A stretch of DNA of 64,000 nucleotides from Lateolabrax maculatus (taxonomy: Eukaryota; Chordata; Actinopteri; Acropomatiformes; Lateolabracidae): positions 7,040,501 through 7,104,500 of the forward strand of contig CM062199.1 in NCBI GenBank assembly GCA_031216445.1, read 5' to 3'. A program made the position numbers and the translations under genes. Shown piece after piece: positions 12,937 to 26,801 of this stretch. The notes beneath the pieces are model-generated. The model searched no databases. It was not told the origin of the DNA and saw only the letters and a program-made list of their open reading frames with translations. Every line of letters starts with the position of its first letter. Position 1 is the stretch's first letter.

Positions 12937-15126
12937 TTCACACTCTCTTTACTTTGGAGTTTGTACTTCAGGTGGATGCACATGCTTTAGGCAAAAAGTA
13001 AGTGTGGGAGTGAGTTAGAGAGCGGAATGAGCATGAGGCTGAGTTTTCGGCATCATCATGGTTCTTTGATTTTAAACAAATGTAAAGGATAGCTAGCGAA
13101 GCACCCCAGCAAGCTATGGATTGACTGAAGAGCTGAGACGTGGAAGTAAAAAACAAGGGAAGCAGCACCAACAAAGGCAGAGAAATTGTGCAAAAAGGCA
13201 CACTTTTGGATTTAAAGCACCTATCTCAGATCCCAGAGCCTTGAGAATGGGATTGGATTACTGTCGGTTAGATTTACTCCTGTGGCTCTTCGCCACTACA
13301 TCATCGTAGGGCCCCCTGCCTCTGGATCAATGGGGATATTTACTGCGCCTGTTTCAGGGAGACTTTCACAGTAGGCAGGGCATTAAACAAACAGCCGACA
13401 GCCCCGTACCAATGATGGCCTGTCTATTCACACTGCGCCATGCCCAAATGTCACACATATTCACTTCAAACAGGTAGCACACAAACACGGGTAAAGTGCA
13501 GATAAAACAGAAAAGGGCCAAGCAATTTGCTCCGTGTACTGAACAAAGAAGAAAGCTGCCACATTTCAAGAAAAGAAAAAAAAATCCTAGAGAAATGGAA
13601 AGGCATGTTATGTTTACTTTTAGACAATTAGCCTTGTAACCCACTCTAAAATTATACTTGTTAAAATCCTCTTAAATGGACACACCTCGAATAATTCCTT
13701 GTCTGCGTTCCCCTGGTTGCTCATAAACATTCTGTTTTTAACAGTAAAATGAAATTGCACTTCACATGTTAGACATTCCATTGTGATGTATTGCTTAATG
13801 GAAAAAAGTCTTATTATGGAAATAACAATCCAACAGTGTCATATTTATAACCTCATTTAACCCCATGTTGAGCTGGATGTTTCATAATTGAAATCACTTG
13901 AGGTAAAACAACCCTCCTTCACAGAGTATTTCTATGAACAGCAACAGCCTATTGAATTATATTATAAATCTGAGAAGAATCGCCATTTAGAGTGTCAAAC
14001 AACAGTCTTTACATGCAACTGGCTGTCTGCAAAATCATTTGCTAAATGCAAGCGCATGAGTCTAAGAATGAGTGGAATGTATTTTGTTTCCACTCAAATA
14101 TGAGCAAAATAAGTGCCTTCATAGAGAAAAACAGTCAGTATGAAATTTCTTCATTACTTGACAATTCCACTGACTAAGCCTGCGATCAGCTGACAGTGCA
14201 ATGTCAAACAATGGGCTTACAAAAAAACGGCAGCGCGCATTACCCGGAGAGCTCCTGAGGGCAGACTTAACTCTGATTCATCAACATGAAAAGTAATATG
14301 TGTGTGAGAGTCAAGAGAAACATAACACAAAAATAAACACTTATGGCTCAGTGGTGAAAGCTGATGTAAGCTGGACTTTGATGGACCAATCATCACTTAA
14401 GCTGCAGTGGATAATGTGCCGGTTGGCAATAGTCATGCTGTACATTGTTGTCCTCATAATGCATCCTTTTCCTAATATATAATTTAAAATTTTTGCTGCT
14501 TTAAGGTTTCCAGAGTGGCTCAGGTAATTACCACGTCTAATCGCTGTAGCTCGAACACATCTGCTGTTCAGAAACACCTGGTAGAAACCATGCAGGCATT
14601 AATTTAAATTGACAGGTTGGGTGAACAGATGAAATTTTGAAATCAGATCTTGAGATTTGTTGATTTGGCGTGGCTTCAACTGTTTTATTTTTGCCTCGAA
14701 GAATGATTTATTGCCGTGTTCTATGGACTGACATGAAAATTAGTTTAAAGTCACGGTAATCTTACTTTATACAGTGAGGAATTCAGGATCAAGGCTATAG
14801 TCAAGTGAATCACATCTGCCAGTCCAGTCGCTATAGATAAGCATTGAAAAACTCTTTTGTTCTCAGTGATTAAAGTTAACATTAACTTTCATCTTGCACC
14901 TGATGTAGCTGCACGTTGTTCACAGCAGGGATCATTTTTTCCCCTCCATCTCTCAGAATATTTGGTGTAATTCTGTTTTGTCTTTTTTATGTTTGAGAAA
15001 GTGAGAACATGGGTATTTGTGTGGGAGTGTGAGATTGCGTGTGTGTTCGCACACATGTGGACCATGTGTCAATTGTACTGCAGCAGGAATGGCTGAACGC
15101 TGGGAGGCCACCATTGCTTTAACCTT

Positions 15127-15152
15127 CACACACACACACACACACACACACA
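15127..15152. repeat. (CA)n microsatellite
   Basis: Uninterrupted CA array of about 13 units. Confidence 0.95.
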
Positions 15153-15243
15153 TATGATGATTTCATTGAATCCCACACTGCATATGCCACTACCCAGATA
15201 CACCATGGACTTTACATGAGTTCAATTTAACACTAATTCTTGC

Positions 15244-15280
15244 CATGTAGTAATTCACTTTTTTCATGTAGTAATTCACT
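15244..15280. repeat. Short tandem duplication, 21-bp period
   Basis: The 16-mer CATGTAGTAATTCACT occurs at 15244-15259 and again at 15265-15280. Confidence 0.85.
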
Positions 15281-15632
15281 CGTTTACTTGTAGTATTATG
15301 ATATGAAAATCATGAAGTTAGTTTTAGTTTTTGTGATTGTTGTAGATTTAATAAACAAAATCCAGCTTTTATCAGGAATAACCTCATCAGTGTACTTGCT
15401 ACTAAACTAATATTTTTCATAATATTCACACACACATGTATTGCATATTGTTAGAAATATTGCAGGACGTCAGTTTCTGACTAATAAATATATATTGTTT
15501 TGGTTCTGTTTAATTACATGTACAGATCAGTAGGTCAGTGGATTTCCAGGATGTAAGGGAAGGCCACATATCATCAGCTGCCATTGTGTGATTTTGTAGT
15601 TTTATCATACAGACCGATCTATACAGGAGAAC

Positions 15633-15648
15633 ACACAAACACACAGGT

Positions 15649-15686
<38 letters not shown>

Positions 15687-15710
15687 ACAAATACACACAG
15701 TTATAATCTG
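15633..15710. repeat. (CA)n microsatellite
   Basis: CA array with a pure core at 15650-15680 and interrupted flanks. Confidence 0.95.
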
Positions 15711-16854
15711 ATGTAAATACGACTTATTCAACGATCTGTTTTTTACCAAATAAAAAAAAGAGCTCAATGAAAAGCAAGAATGATAAAAAATATTTAATAA
15801 AGGTAGAAAATGGAAGGATTTTTTTGTATGAAAAATCTTTCCCGAGCCACTTTAAAATATCTGGGAACCATTTAAAAAAACAATGTGTCCCAAAAAAAGA
15901 AGCCATATTTCTTTTCTGAAAATAAATGGGCAATAATTTTGGGGGATCTAGAAAGCAAAAACAGTTGATTTTGAAAGATCACTGGTAATTTCTTACTAAT
16001 TAATATTGTATTAAGGTGAAATGTCAAATACAAAAGTTGTGTTTGCATACATATTAAATAGGAATGATTTAAAAATCATCAAAATGCTATTTCATTTTAC
16101 ATTTATCCTATCCGATTAGGTTGATTGGGCCCACACTACGAAACAAGGACCTTTTCTCCTGCTCTTCTGCACATCTTTTCATTTTTTTCATGATGTTTTT
16201 CATAATATTATGCATAAATGAAAAAAAGGAAAAATTTAAATAACAATAATAATGATTATAATAATATGGTGACCTTGTCATTGATTTGATCATATGTATC
16301 TGGTATTTCAATTTTAATTTATGGAAATACAAGGGTGACAGAGAAAGGGAAGACATGAAGCAGATAAGGAAACCATTCAAAAACACACCTGTTCTCTTTT
16401 TTTTTATTTAAGAAGGTTTTGATTGAGTGATGAGTTTGCACTCTGACAAGTAGCACAGATGCAATAACAGAGAACCGACTCTGCAAATTGTAGGAGTGGT
16501 ACGCTGAAAACAATGAAAACAGCATGTGATAGATAGCTCAGTCAAAAGGTTAACGGTAACTCACAGACAAAACGTCTTGTTTTTAAAAAGTGCATTCACA
16601 AACATGACAAATACTCTCAACTCATGATGTCTATTTTTATGTGATACAAAATATGCATACCTGTTTTAGATTTGTCTGTATTTCTATACATAGATATTTC
16701 TTCAAAAGGATCACTTCTTTTTTCTTTTTACAAAGGTTAAAAGCAGGGTTGTGGTCATAGCAGCTTCGGATATCTCTAGTCTCTTTACCGTGTAACAAGA
16801 TACACATAGTCTCAACAGATATCCAAATAGAACCTACCATTTTCTCTGTTGTTC

Positions 16855-17610
16855 AACTCAAACGACATATTGTCTTTATTGAAAGAGATATTCATCAGTG
16901 AAGCCTGCAGTTTTTAGAAAAAAAATTGATCAATAAAATGCTTGGGCCATTAAATATATTTTTGTATACCCGCTTTTTTGTCAATATCATAAATACTAAA
17001 GACACATGACAATATTATAAGACAATGCTGGGAGACTAAATGTAAAGATTAAAATAGTTCAAACATTATTTTTTTCAAGTTTTCTAGTTCATGAAAAAAA
17101 AAAATCAGGCGCGCACAGAAACACTAAACTTCAGTCTTTTCTTCAGTCTATCCATGGCCCTTTTATATTTAAAAGAGCAATCATAAACAAGGTTGCCAGA
17201 CAAAGGCCAGACTGTCTTTTAACAAATCTTGTTTTCTGTTTTAGTCCTGTCCAGACAAGATGCTTGCCCATCGTAAATGAGGCAGGATCCTGGTTTTCAA
17301 AGTAATTCATAAAAGCAGTCAAACATACTGATAAAAACCAATAAGTACCATGCAAATCTTGCAAGACGACATATTCTCAAACAAGAGACAAAGTATTCTT
17401 CGTATAGGCGAAATATCAAGTGAGGAGGGAATGGGTGAAAGGCAAAGACCTCTAATCAATACTAAATACTATATTTCCAAAACCAAACAAAAAATATTTA
17501 ATCTGTACATAATATAGTACGCATGAGTTCAAACTGGATCAGCAGTTTCTTTCCTTGTTGTTAGACTTTTAGTCTAAACGCCTACCTTGGAATAATACAG
17601 AAAAGTATTT
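16855..17610 (-). other. sall3: Probable sall3 3' untranslated region
   Basis: AT-rich sequence directly after the stop codon. The first canonical AATAAA on the minus strand is at 16880-16875, which would give a 3' UTR of roughly 740 nt with cleavage about 15-25 nt further on. An ATTAAA variant at 17502-17497 could give a much shorter form. The end is inferred; no transcript evidence is available. Confidence 0.55.
16875..16880 (-). terminator. Candidate polyadenylation signal AATAAA
   Basis: First canonical hexamer on the minus strand downstream of the sall3 stop codon, in AT-rich surroundings. A further AATAAA lies at 16408-16403 and an ATTAAA at 17502-17497. Confidence 0.45.
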
Positions 17611-18042
17611 TTAATTGATCCCAATCTCTTTGTTCTCCTCCATAAATCTGGAGAAGGGGCGGTTGGCCCCGACATCCAGACCAGCCTTCTCCATACCAGT
17701 CATGGGAGGGCTGCTGCCGCTGTGAACACGGTCCATTCCTCCCGGCATGGCTCCCAATGAAGTGAGTCCTGCACCACCGAGGCTGACGGGCAGCTGGGTG
17801 ATGCCTCCGTTCTGGATCACAGAGATCTCATTGTTCTTCATGGCCAGCCCATTGGTGATGGCGGCTGCGTACTGGTTCCAGAAGCCCGGGTCAACGTTCA
17901 TGGCCCGAGCCGCCAGATCCTTCTGGAACATCTCGCTGAACTTCATGGCGTCCCCGCCCAGCAGGGCCATGGGATTCTCCACAGACAGTCGCCGACCCCT
18001 TCGGGCTGGAGCGTTGTTCCACATGTGTGTTCCCATGTGAAC
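17611..18042 (-). CDS. sall3: sall3 coding exon 4 (last exon, C-terminus)
   Basis: Encodes residues 1193-1335 and the TAA stop at 17613-17611. The acceptor TTTTAG ends at 18043 and the exon opens VHMGTHMWNN, supplying the two histidines (H1194, H1198) that complete the last C2H2 finger, so this finger is split over two exons in phase 0. The rest is the conserved SALL3 tail with RRGRRLSVENPMALLGGD and QNGGITQLPVSLGG and ends in EIGIN. Confidence 0.95.
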   Translation of the reverse strand, partial: VHMGTHMWNNAPARRGRRLSVENPMALLGGDAMKFSEMFQKDLAARAMNVDPGFWNQYAAAITNGLAMKNNEISVIQNGGITQLPVSLGGAGLTSLGAMPGGMDRVHSGSSPPMTGMEKAGLDVGANRPFSRFMEENKEIGIN

Positions 18043-21000
18043 CTAAAATTAGCAAGAAAATAAAAAGAAGCATTATGAGTGTTATCATAAGTCACAATTC
18101 TTACACCCAAGGCCAATAATACAAACAAACAAACATTTTTTATGGATGGGAGGGAGGGAAAATACCAAAAAAAAAAGCAAAAACAAACAAGCATACATTT
18201 TTTGGAAAATGTTTAAAATAGATATAAAACAATATATCACAAAACAATTTAGGTAACAGCCACATTTCAGCCTCTGCTGAGATGTTGAAATCATGCAAAC
18301 TGACATCATACTATAAACAAGAAATTTAAATAATGAGGCCTTTTAGTTCTTAATATATGTGTATTTTTGTCTGATATTGAATGACTTCAAATGTATACCA
18401 GTGGTTTAGTGGTAATACATTTCTGCTTTATTGACCAAACAATCAGGAGAGTAGCAGGGTGGAGTCGGGTCATACAGTATCCCAAAGTAGTACACATTAC
18501 ATGGCATGCATCTTGCAACCAGAATGACCCAATTTACGTAATATTCTAAATTATGCTATATTAAACTGGCTCATACCTTCAGATTGCCCTTTGTGGTGAA
18601 AGCCCTACCACAAATAGAGCATGCAAAAGGTTTTTCCCCAGTGTGTGTGCGCTCATGGATTTGCAGAGCACTGGCTGAGGAAAAATTCTTCCCACATGAG
18701 TGGCAGTTGTGCTGCTTAGGAGTGCGTCGTGGAGGCGGGGGAGCCAACATGGGGTTGATGCTGGGGCTCATGGTGGTCTGGGGCGCTGCAGCAGGAACGT
18801 GGATGCCCACAGGCAGGTGAGAGTTGTCGCTCAGAGACACTGACTTGCCATGTCCATTCATTTCCATTTTGATCATGTTTGATGCAGTGCTGGCCAAATT
18901 AGGAGTGCTCAGCCCTGAAAAAGAAAAAAGTCAAGCTAACATTACAATGCTGAAACATTACAACGGCACAAGGTATTTTTACTAAACTGGGAGCCCCATA
19001 TGGCTGCAAAGTATCTGCTTGAATTTGGCAGACTTGAAAATTTACAAATTACATTTTCCTGCTGAAGCCACACTGCATTAAGACTTTATGGTCTATTTGC
19101 TGATTCAAAAAATATGCGGGTAATACTTTCAATTATATTTATGCCTTCTCTGGCTCAATATGTCATATATTATCATACCATATTTTCCCCCATATATATC
19201 AATATGTAACATTATATTAAGTAGATATTGACATTGTGAGTACATTCTTTTTTAGCATTAACTACACATTAAATCTGAATAAATATTTAACTCACTTCTT
19301 ATAATGCATTAAGTTGTAGTTGATTTTGCACATACACACCTCGATCTCTATTTAGAAACAGCATGTTGAAGTGGCTCTCCTCCTTTATAAAGTGCCTGCC
19401 AGGTTGAGTGGCAGTCAGGTCAAGGGCCCCGGTGCCTTCAGTTGCAGAAAGCGGAGATGGGGTCTCTGATTTTTCCGACTTCACTGTTGCCAAGCCAGCT
19501 GTATTGTTCTCGTGGCCCTCCTCTGCTGTCATGGCACTGCTGTTGTTATTATTGTTGAGTGTAGCTGGGGACTTGGATCGCTGGCTCTCAGAATGGCTGT
19601 GAGCTGGGGACAAATGCTGCATAGAGCCAGAGGACTCAGACAAAGCAGGGCTCCCCAAGCTTTGACCTTCAGCATCTCCCATTGCAGACAGGGAATCAGT
19701 GGTAAAGCAATCAGTCTCTCCTCCAAAGCTGCTGCCATTCTGCGTAAACTTTTGACCAAATGAACGGGTCATGTTGGCAGTGGAGTCAATCATCTTCATC
19801 TGGTTCTCCATTGCAGCAATGCTGGAGATGATGGAAGTTGGTGGGGAGCTCCCAGGTGAATAGGGTTTAGATGGGTCAATTTCTCCTTCTTTTAAGTCAG
19901 CGTCGTCCTCCATAGCCTGTTCCATTTCATCCAGAAGATCATCATCATAATTACTCATCGCATCTAAGCTCTTCTCATCAAAGGAGAGGTCAGTGTCCAT
20001 GTCCTGCAGGCTTTCAGGGGCCGGGGTGTTGGGGATCTGCCCACCCATGTGCATACGGATATGCTGCTGCAAGACGACAGCATTGGTGAACTTCTTCTGA
20101 CATATAGGGCAAGAGTGCTGGACCCGAAGCGGGGGTTTGGATCTATGGACACCAAAGTGTGTTTTCAGGTTTCCCTTGGTGGTGAATGCCCGCCCACATA
20201 TCTTGCATTTGAAAGGCCTCTCGCCAGTGTGGATACGGTAGTGCATCTTGAGCGCACTCTGGCAGCTCAGAACACGATGACAGATGACACACTGGTTTGG
20301 GTCAGTCATCTTCTTGTCAATATTCTCAACAAGCTGCTGCAACTTTGATGTCTCTGAGGTTTGCATAGAGTCTAGGAGGCCTCCAAAAGGAAACTTGGCC
20401 TTGAACTGGTCTGAGAGCATGGGAAGGACAGGATGGGAGACAGGGTTAGAAACCGAGTTGGGGCTTGTAATGGGTTCAGTGACCAGCCCACTGCTGGACG
20501 ATGTGGTGGAGTTGACAGTAGAGGAAAGTACCATTTGAGTTACTGTAGTTGTGGTGGTGGTGTTGTCTCCTGGTCTAGTGGAGCAGCTTGGGGGCAGGAG
20601 AACACCTTCCGGTTTCAAGAGAGGAGGTGCGTCACTCCCTAGGCTCGGTTTTGGGGAGGGTGAAGTAGTGGTCATGCCAGAGTCAGTGATGATATTAGGG
20701 GACAAAGATGCACACTCGCTTGATGGTGGAGATGGCCTCTGAGGGGACCTGTTGAGCGGAGTGAGGCTTGGAGACTCGCCAAAACCTCCCATCATACTCG
20801 GCAGCGTGGAAGGCAGCTGGAGCCCGACTGAGGTGGGAACCGTGGGGAGGACAGGTTTGCTGTCTAGCCATGTGGTTACAGGTTTTTCTGGGGGCAAAGA
20901 CATTCCATATGGGATGCCGGAGCTTGTGGGCACGTTGTCCAGGTACTCTGGCACAGGGTAGGGGTTCATCTGAATATGTGGGTATTTCTCTTTGTGCCTC

Positions 21001-24000
21001 TGGAAGTGGACTTTCAGATTTCCCTTGGTGGAGAAACGGTTGCCACATATGTTACATTTGAAGGGCCTCTCTCCAGTGTGGGAACGCAGGTGGATCTGTA
21101 GGGCGCTGTCACTGCCAAACACCTTGGCACAGAAACGACACTTATGCTTGAAGAAGGGGTCCTCGGAGCTGGGCTTAGTGTCAAACACAGACACATTTGG
21201 GGGCTTCCCCTTGCGGTGCTTCATCAGAGCAGAGAGGGGGTCGAGCGCATTGGCTGTGGCTGCTATGCTGGCCAGTGGGTTAGGGAAGATAACGCTGCTG
21301 GATGAGCTGTGAGGTATCAGCGGTAGACTGGAGGCAGAGCTCAGGAGGCTGCTGTGGCTGAGTGAGGGAGGGGTGGTGGAGTTCCTGGAAAGAGCTGAGC
21401 TGCTGCTGATGCCAGCACCTCCTGTTACACTACTACTAGTGCTAATGTTGTTGTTCGTGAGTGAGGATGAGCAGGAGGGAAGTAGAGATGACAATCCAGT
21501 ACCACTGGGTGGGGGAAACACCAAGTTATTTGAGGATGTGTTGGGGATAGAAGAGTTAGACTGCTGACTTCCACTTTGCGGTGTTTGAGAGAGAGGCCCT
21601 TCTATTGCTGAGGTCAGGGGTGAAGGGCCTTGACCATTGAGAGTGGCCGGCAACCTAACAGGCAGCTGATGGACAGGGGGAGTGATGAAGTTGTGTAGCT
21701 GAAGCTGACTTGCGACAGGGGGGACACAGGAGGATACAGGCCCCTGGTTTCCAGCAGCATTGCTGTGATGGTGGTTGAGAGCAGGCTGTGAGGCAGACTG
21801 TCTGTTCATCATAGCCACCTGACTGCGTATTTGTTCTATCAGCTGCAGCTGGTGTATCTGCTGCTGCTGGAGGGCCATCAGCTGGTCCAGGATCATGGGA
21901 ATAGCCATGGTGGACACCCCACTGCCCGCTGCTGCCCTTACACTCTGTGAAAACTGGGCAACCGCAACCCGGGTGCCATGCAGGGTCTCCAAGGTAACAT
22001 TGGTGCTTGGCATGGCATAGCTTGTAACAGTGGAGGGGATGACATCATTGAGCTGAGGTAGAGAGCCATCTGGCTCAGGGGATGTCATATCTCTCTCTTC
22101 AGGATCCATATTTTTTTCAGGAGAAAGCTCTAGCTCCATCTGCTCATCCTCCTTTTCTAGGACATTGACCCCATTTAAGGTTACTATCTCTGGGATGTCA
22201 TCCCCCTCACCAGCAGGACTGTTGCTGCCCTCCCTGGGGTCCTCGCTGTCAGTCTGCTCGCTAGGGCAGCTGGGGACAGGGGAGGGCTCTGTAGGGTACT
22301 CTTGGGAGGGGATAGGTGTGTCCTCATTGTCATTCACTATGAGCACCAGGGGGTTTTTGGTGCAATTCTTTAAATGTTCACAGAAGTCTGACCACTTGAA
22401 GAACTCAGCACAACACTTCTCACATACATGCGTCTCCTCACTGCCGCTGCGGCTCTCATTCCCGCTGTCGGCATCATCCAGCACTTCACCTCGGGCTAAA
22501 GGGAAGGGAGGGGGGTCAGGGCAGTGGAGAAAAGGAAAGGCAGGAGGAGGGAGCAAAAAAAAAAAGAAGAATTAATGAATAAATAATCAATAAAGAATCC
22601 ACACATATTTTGCAGTGCAGTGCTGCAAAGATTTAACCTTTGATTTTTTTTCTCTCTTTTAACATAACCAAAATCAATATTCTTTTTATTTTTTTACTCT
22701 GAACAAATTGCCCTAGTTCACCAATTCTCAAGACCCAGGTTTGTGCATTCACACCCTCTCCATAGAGCCAGCTAATAATTTTCTTTGTGCAATCCATCAA
22801 ATTATGAGGGCCTATCAATTGTGGATACTGCCGCTTAATGAAATTCCATAGAACCTATTGATTTCCAATATTTCATACAATTCACAGCTGCCTCATCTGT
22901 TGGGTACAAATCAGGACTTTGATGGCCCCATTAGGATTCCCCTCTGCTATCAAGCCCAGTCATTTCCACCTGAATTTCAAATGCCTGGGCCTTTTCATTT
23001 AGCATTGCAAAGGTAATACTTTAGCCCTGAATGAATCTAAGCAAGAGACTCTTTACTGGAAAAACTATTTTGTTATAATATTAGGAAAATTGTGTTGTCG
23101 GTATCTGTTGAATCTATAGCCCTTATACATTTCCGGCACAATACACTGTTAAATTGGAGCATTTAAAATGTGTGCAACCAAACGATATATATCTATAATT
23201 TAAAATCCTGCCCACTCTGAAATGCTTTTTTAAATCTTTTAAATCTTTTAAAATACAATACAAAACATTCCCTTTTAGTTAAGAAATTCCCAGTGTTACT
23301 TTCTCTCTTTCCCTCTTTCTCTCTTTCTGTCTTTCTCTCCCTCGCCCTTGCTCTCTGAAATAAGATTCAACAAATTACATGCTAGTGCCATGGCAGCAAA
23401 GTCTCTGATTAGTTACACATGTTTAATCACAGTTGTAGGAAGCCACTTCCTCTTCCACATGCAACCATCAAGAGTCAAACAAGCCGATGCAAGCTCTGAA
23501 CATGGATCTAATTCACACCTGATCAAAACCATGTAAAAATGGCCTCCCTTGTATGTTTATTTTTTGTGTTCAAGCATAGTTATACTCTATGTGTGTGTAT
23601 GTTTTGTTTGTGGCCGTATACATTTTTCCCTTTCATTACGAGTAGGAAGTGTGCTCAATCACTGCTATAGCATCCTGCACGTACATTATTCAGAGCCTCC
23701 TGTTCAGTTTACATTAAAATACCAAGCATATATCTGGTAATATAATTATTTATATACAAATTTTATATACAATTTACACTATAAAAAATGTTAGGACAAT
23801 TTTATAGGCATTATTGCAAATAAAAGTGATTTATTACAAAAGCTGCTATTTAAACAAGTTCCGTTGATAGTTCTTAGGTGAGTTAATATTTTTTTTAAAA
23901 ACTAGAAAAAAATAGTTTATAATTATTTGTACAATATGTAAGTGATTGTATATCTAAACACGTGCACACAGTGTGAGTGTAACTCACCCAATAGCCTTAT

Positions 24001-25579
24001 AGTGATAAAAAAAAGACATGTCAAAAGCACATTACCTCTAAAAACCCGGAGATACTGCACATTACGGACTGCACATGTTTACTCAAGATTAAAAGTCTTA
24101 CTATGCTTTGAAACGGAGTAATCATGAGATTCATATGGTGCTTACGCTCATTTCAAAGGTTAAAATAGAGTGAGCCATGGTGAGGCAGACATGAAGCATT
24201 CGTGCCAATTACAGTGACTCATTAGTAAAGAAATTCATCACTCCTCCTGTAATTTCTGTCCGGGGGGGAGGGGGGCTATCAAGGTCTGGTGTCTGTAACT
24301 TAATTAATTATCAACCAAAAAGCTTTGGACAGGCTCCGTGTTCGCATCCTCACTGAGGGCAGGGCTGACAAAACAAGATATTATTTTACTTAATCGTGTA
24401 TGTTGCCAGGTTAAATAATAATTAAACAAAGATAAAGCAACTAATGGAAAATTAGGCTGTGTATTTTTCTGCTTTGCAATATCACTGTCCCCTCCCTCCT
24501 TGATTTTCCTGTAACACGCTAGCAAACTCTGTATAAAAATGCCATGAAAACAAAAAACAAAAAACAATTGCTCATTTATTAATTCCTATTATATACAAAC
24601 ACTAAAAAGTTCAAATTCTAAACAAAAATAGACATGTGGAAAGGAGCAAGGGACTGCAAACGTCAGCGACACGTGACAGCAGGCTAAAAATCTCCTTAGC
24701 CCAGCAGCGGACAGCAGACCTCATTTCCATAATTGAGGGTTGAAAGGTCAACGCAAATGAGTAGGCATTGTGTTGAGCTGATTAGTTATTAGAATGGTAT
24801 TACTGTCAATCTCTTTTACTCATTCATACAATTACAAGTGGGGGCCTTTGTATGCCTCTGACCTCACACACACTGACACGTTTTCGCACTAACATATGCG
24901 ATCCAAGAAGACACATAAATTGTGTGCATATATATATATCACGTATAGCGATAAACATGTAAAAAATAAAACATATACACACATACACAGGCGTTGTGCT
25001 GTCACTAAAGAACAGTGTGTAGAAGTGTGCTTGCACAGGCCTACCTTGTCAAATTGCCCTGTAAAGAGCTATATTTTTTCAGACCTAAAAATAGAGAAAT
25101 TGTTTTTTTTCCTACTTTAAATTACATTTTGTAAATTTTCCTGTTTTAATATGAAAATGTCCTTCCTACTTGACATGTCCAGTGTCAAGTAGGAAGGACA
25201 TTCGTAAGCATGATCAAAAGAATATTGTGAATATTTTTTCATAATTCGATTCTACACCCTTAATAGCTAAAAAACTGTGCACACTGCCACATAAAAAAAA
25301 AAAAAAAAAAGATTTAAGAAACCATTCAGTGATTCAAATGTGGTATTTCGCTGTGATGTCTGACAGTTTGAACACCGCAGCAATTACTCAGTATTACAAT
25401 GCAGACCACACTGTAGTGCCACTTGATTACTTTGATGCTTTTGTTGGAAATATTATAACACTGTATATTCTCATGATCTCAAAATAATTCCACTTCACTT
25501 CACAGTGGGATGCCACCGTGTTGTGCAGCTGTGTGAAGGCGACATTTTGTAGTTGTTATGTGTCAGCAAGACAGTGAAA

Positions 25580-25631
<52 letters not shown>

Positions 25632-26769
25632 GGGGGTATTGATTTTCCTATAGCATGAGAAAGGAAAGGATGAAAAAAAATCCAATCCGTTTTTCATTCC
25701 TTTAAGAGTCTTCATTTACTCAGATGCAAATATTAAGCTGAATGCAGTCAATAGGGGGATTGTAGACATTGAATCCGTGTGTCCGCTATCTTGCTCAGCA
25801 ATCTTTGGCATGCTAACTGAAACCGCTAATCTGACATATTATATCAGATGAGGTATTCATGCTTTCCACTGATTCTGTGAAAGCCACAGAGCCAAGCATT
25901 GAGCGAAGCATTGAGCAATTACAAAATCTCCCATTCTTAACAATTTCCAGATTCACTTAATGAATACACAGACAATGACACTGGTAACATTTACTCTACG
26001 TAAAGGTAAGGTCACTGGTATCTCGTTTAAAAAAAGGGGTCATTGTAGGTCCCTACATTTTAACATCTCTCCGTCAAACTATGATATTTTTAATTTCATT
26101 TGCATTATTACTGACAGTGAGAACAGTCATCTCCAAAAAGTGCCTGCACTTGCAGCCTTACAAGAACCAGCCCTCCGTCCGCCCCCTTTAAAATGCATTC
26201 TTTTCAAGTATCTGAGGATAGCTTAGGACCCTTAAAGAGAGATGCATCATTGTAGGTCCTGGGCAAAAGAAAAGGAGGCCTGCTGGGTTCAGCATTGGAA
26301 TTTATGTGCCAATTACATTTTTCCATTGTGTTCTTTGATCACTCATCCACCACTCTAGTCTCTAAGAAAATAATTATTTAAGTCATGCATTTTTAAGTTA
26401 TTTTATATTTAAGTCGATTCGACCGACAACTATTATGACTGATATGTTGTGTGCATCGAAACATTTTAATCTGGTAATTTATATGTCTTTACCTTGATCA
26501 TGCACTTTTGTGAAGTTTTAAGTCTCATTTTTAAAGTACTGCATCTGAATCACATTGTTGAAGAATTGCATTAATTCCACAAATTTTGTCTATCCATTTT
26601 TCCACGTATTTTTTTAACCAACAGATCCCTTCAAAAAACTATATTTTTTTCTGCTATTGCACAGTCCCTGGACACTCTGTGGCCATTGTGGCCATAAACA
26701 CTTAAAGCATCTCCTTGAATGATCCCATGCATCCTCAGACCTGCAGAGGCTCGAGCGTCCTCAGCACAG

Positions 26770-26801
<32 letters not shown>

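Larger units (their letters stand above)
1..16854. other. Gene desert downstream of sall3
   Basis: No open frame over 130 codons and no recognisable protein in any frame. It holds the microsatellites, the partial hAT-like element and the candidate regulatory stretches listed separately. Further unique stretches that might be conserved are 3180-3560, 7600-7810 and 11180-11850. The rest is AT-rich sequence in which I see nothing specific. Confidence 0.7.

Noticed and set aside
16108..17364. Open frames of 67-92 codons downstream of the sall3 stop
   Set aside because: AT-rich 3' UTR and flanking sequence; the translations have no recognisable features.
18901..19340. Possibility that the missing third finger pair is a small exon in intron 2
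   Set aside because: No CxxC or HxxxH codon pattern was seen in any minus-strand frame, and the flanking exons already join in frame.
19400..22575. Many open frames opposite or overlapping sall3 exon 2
   Set aside because: They are shadows of the long coding exon in other frames.
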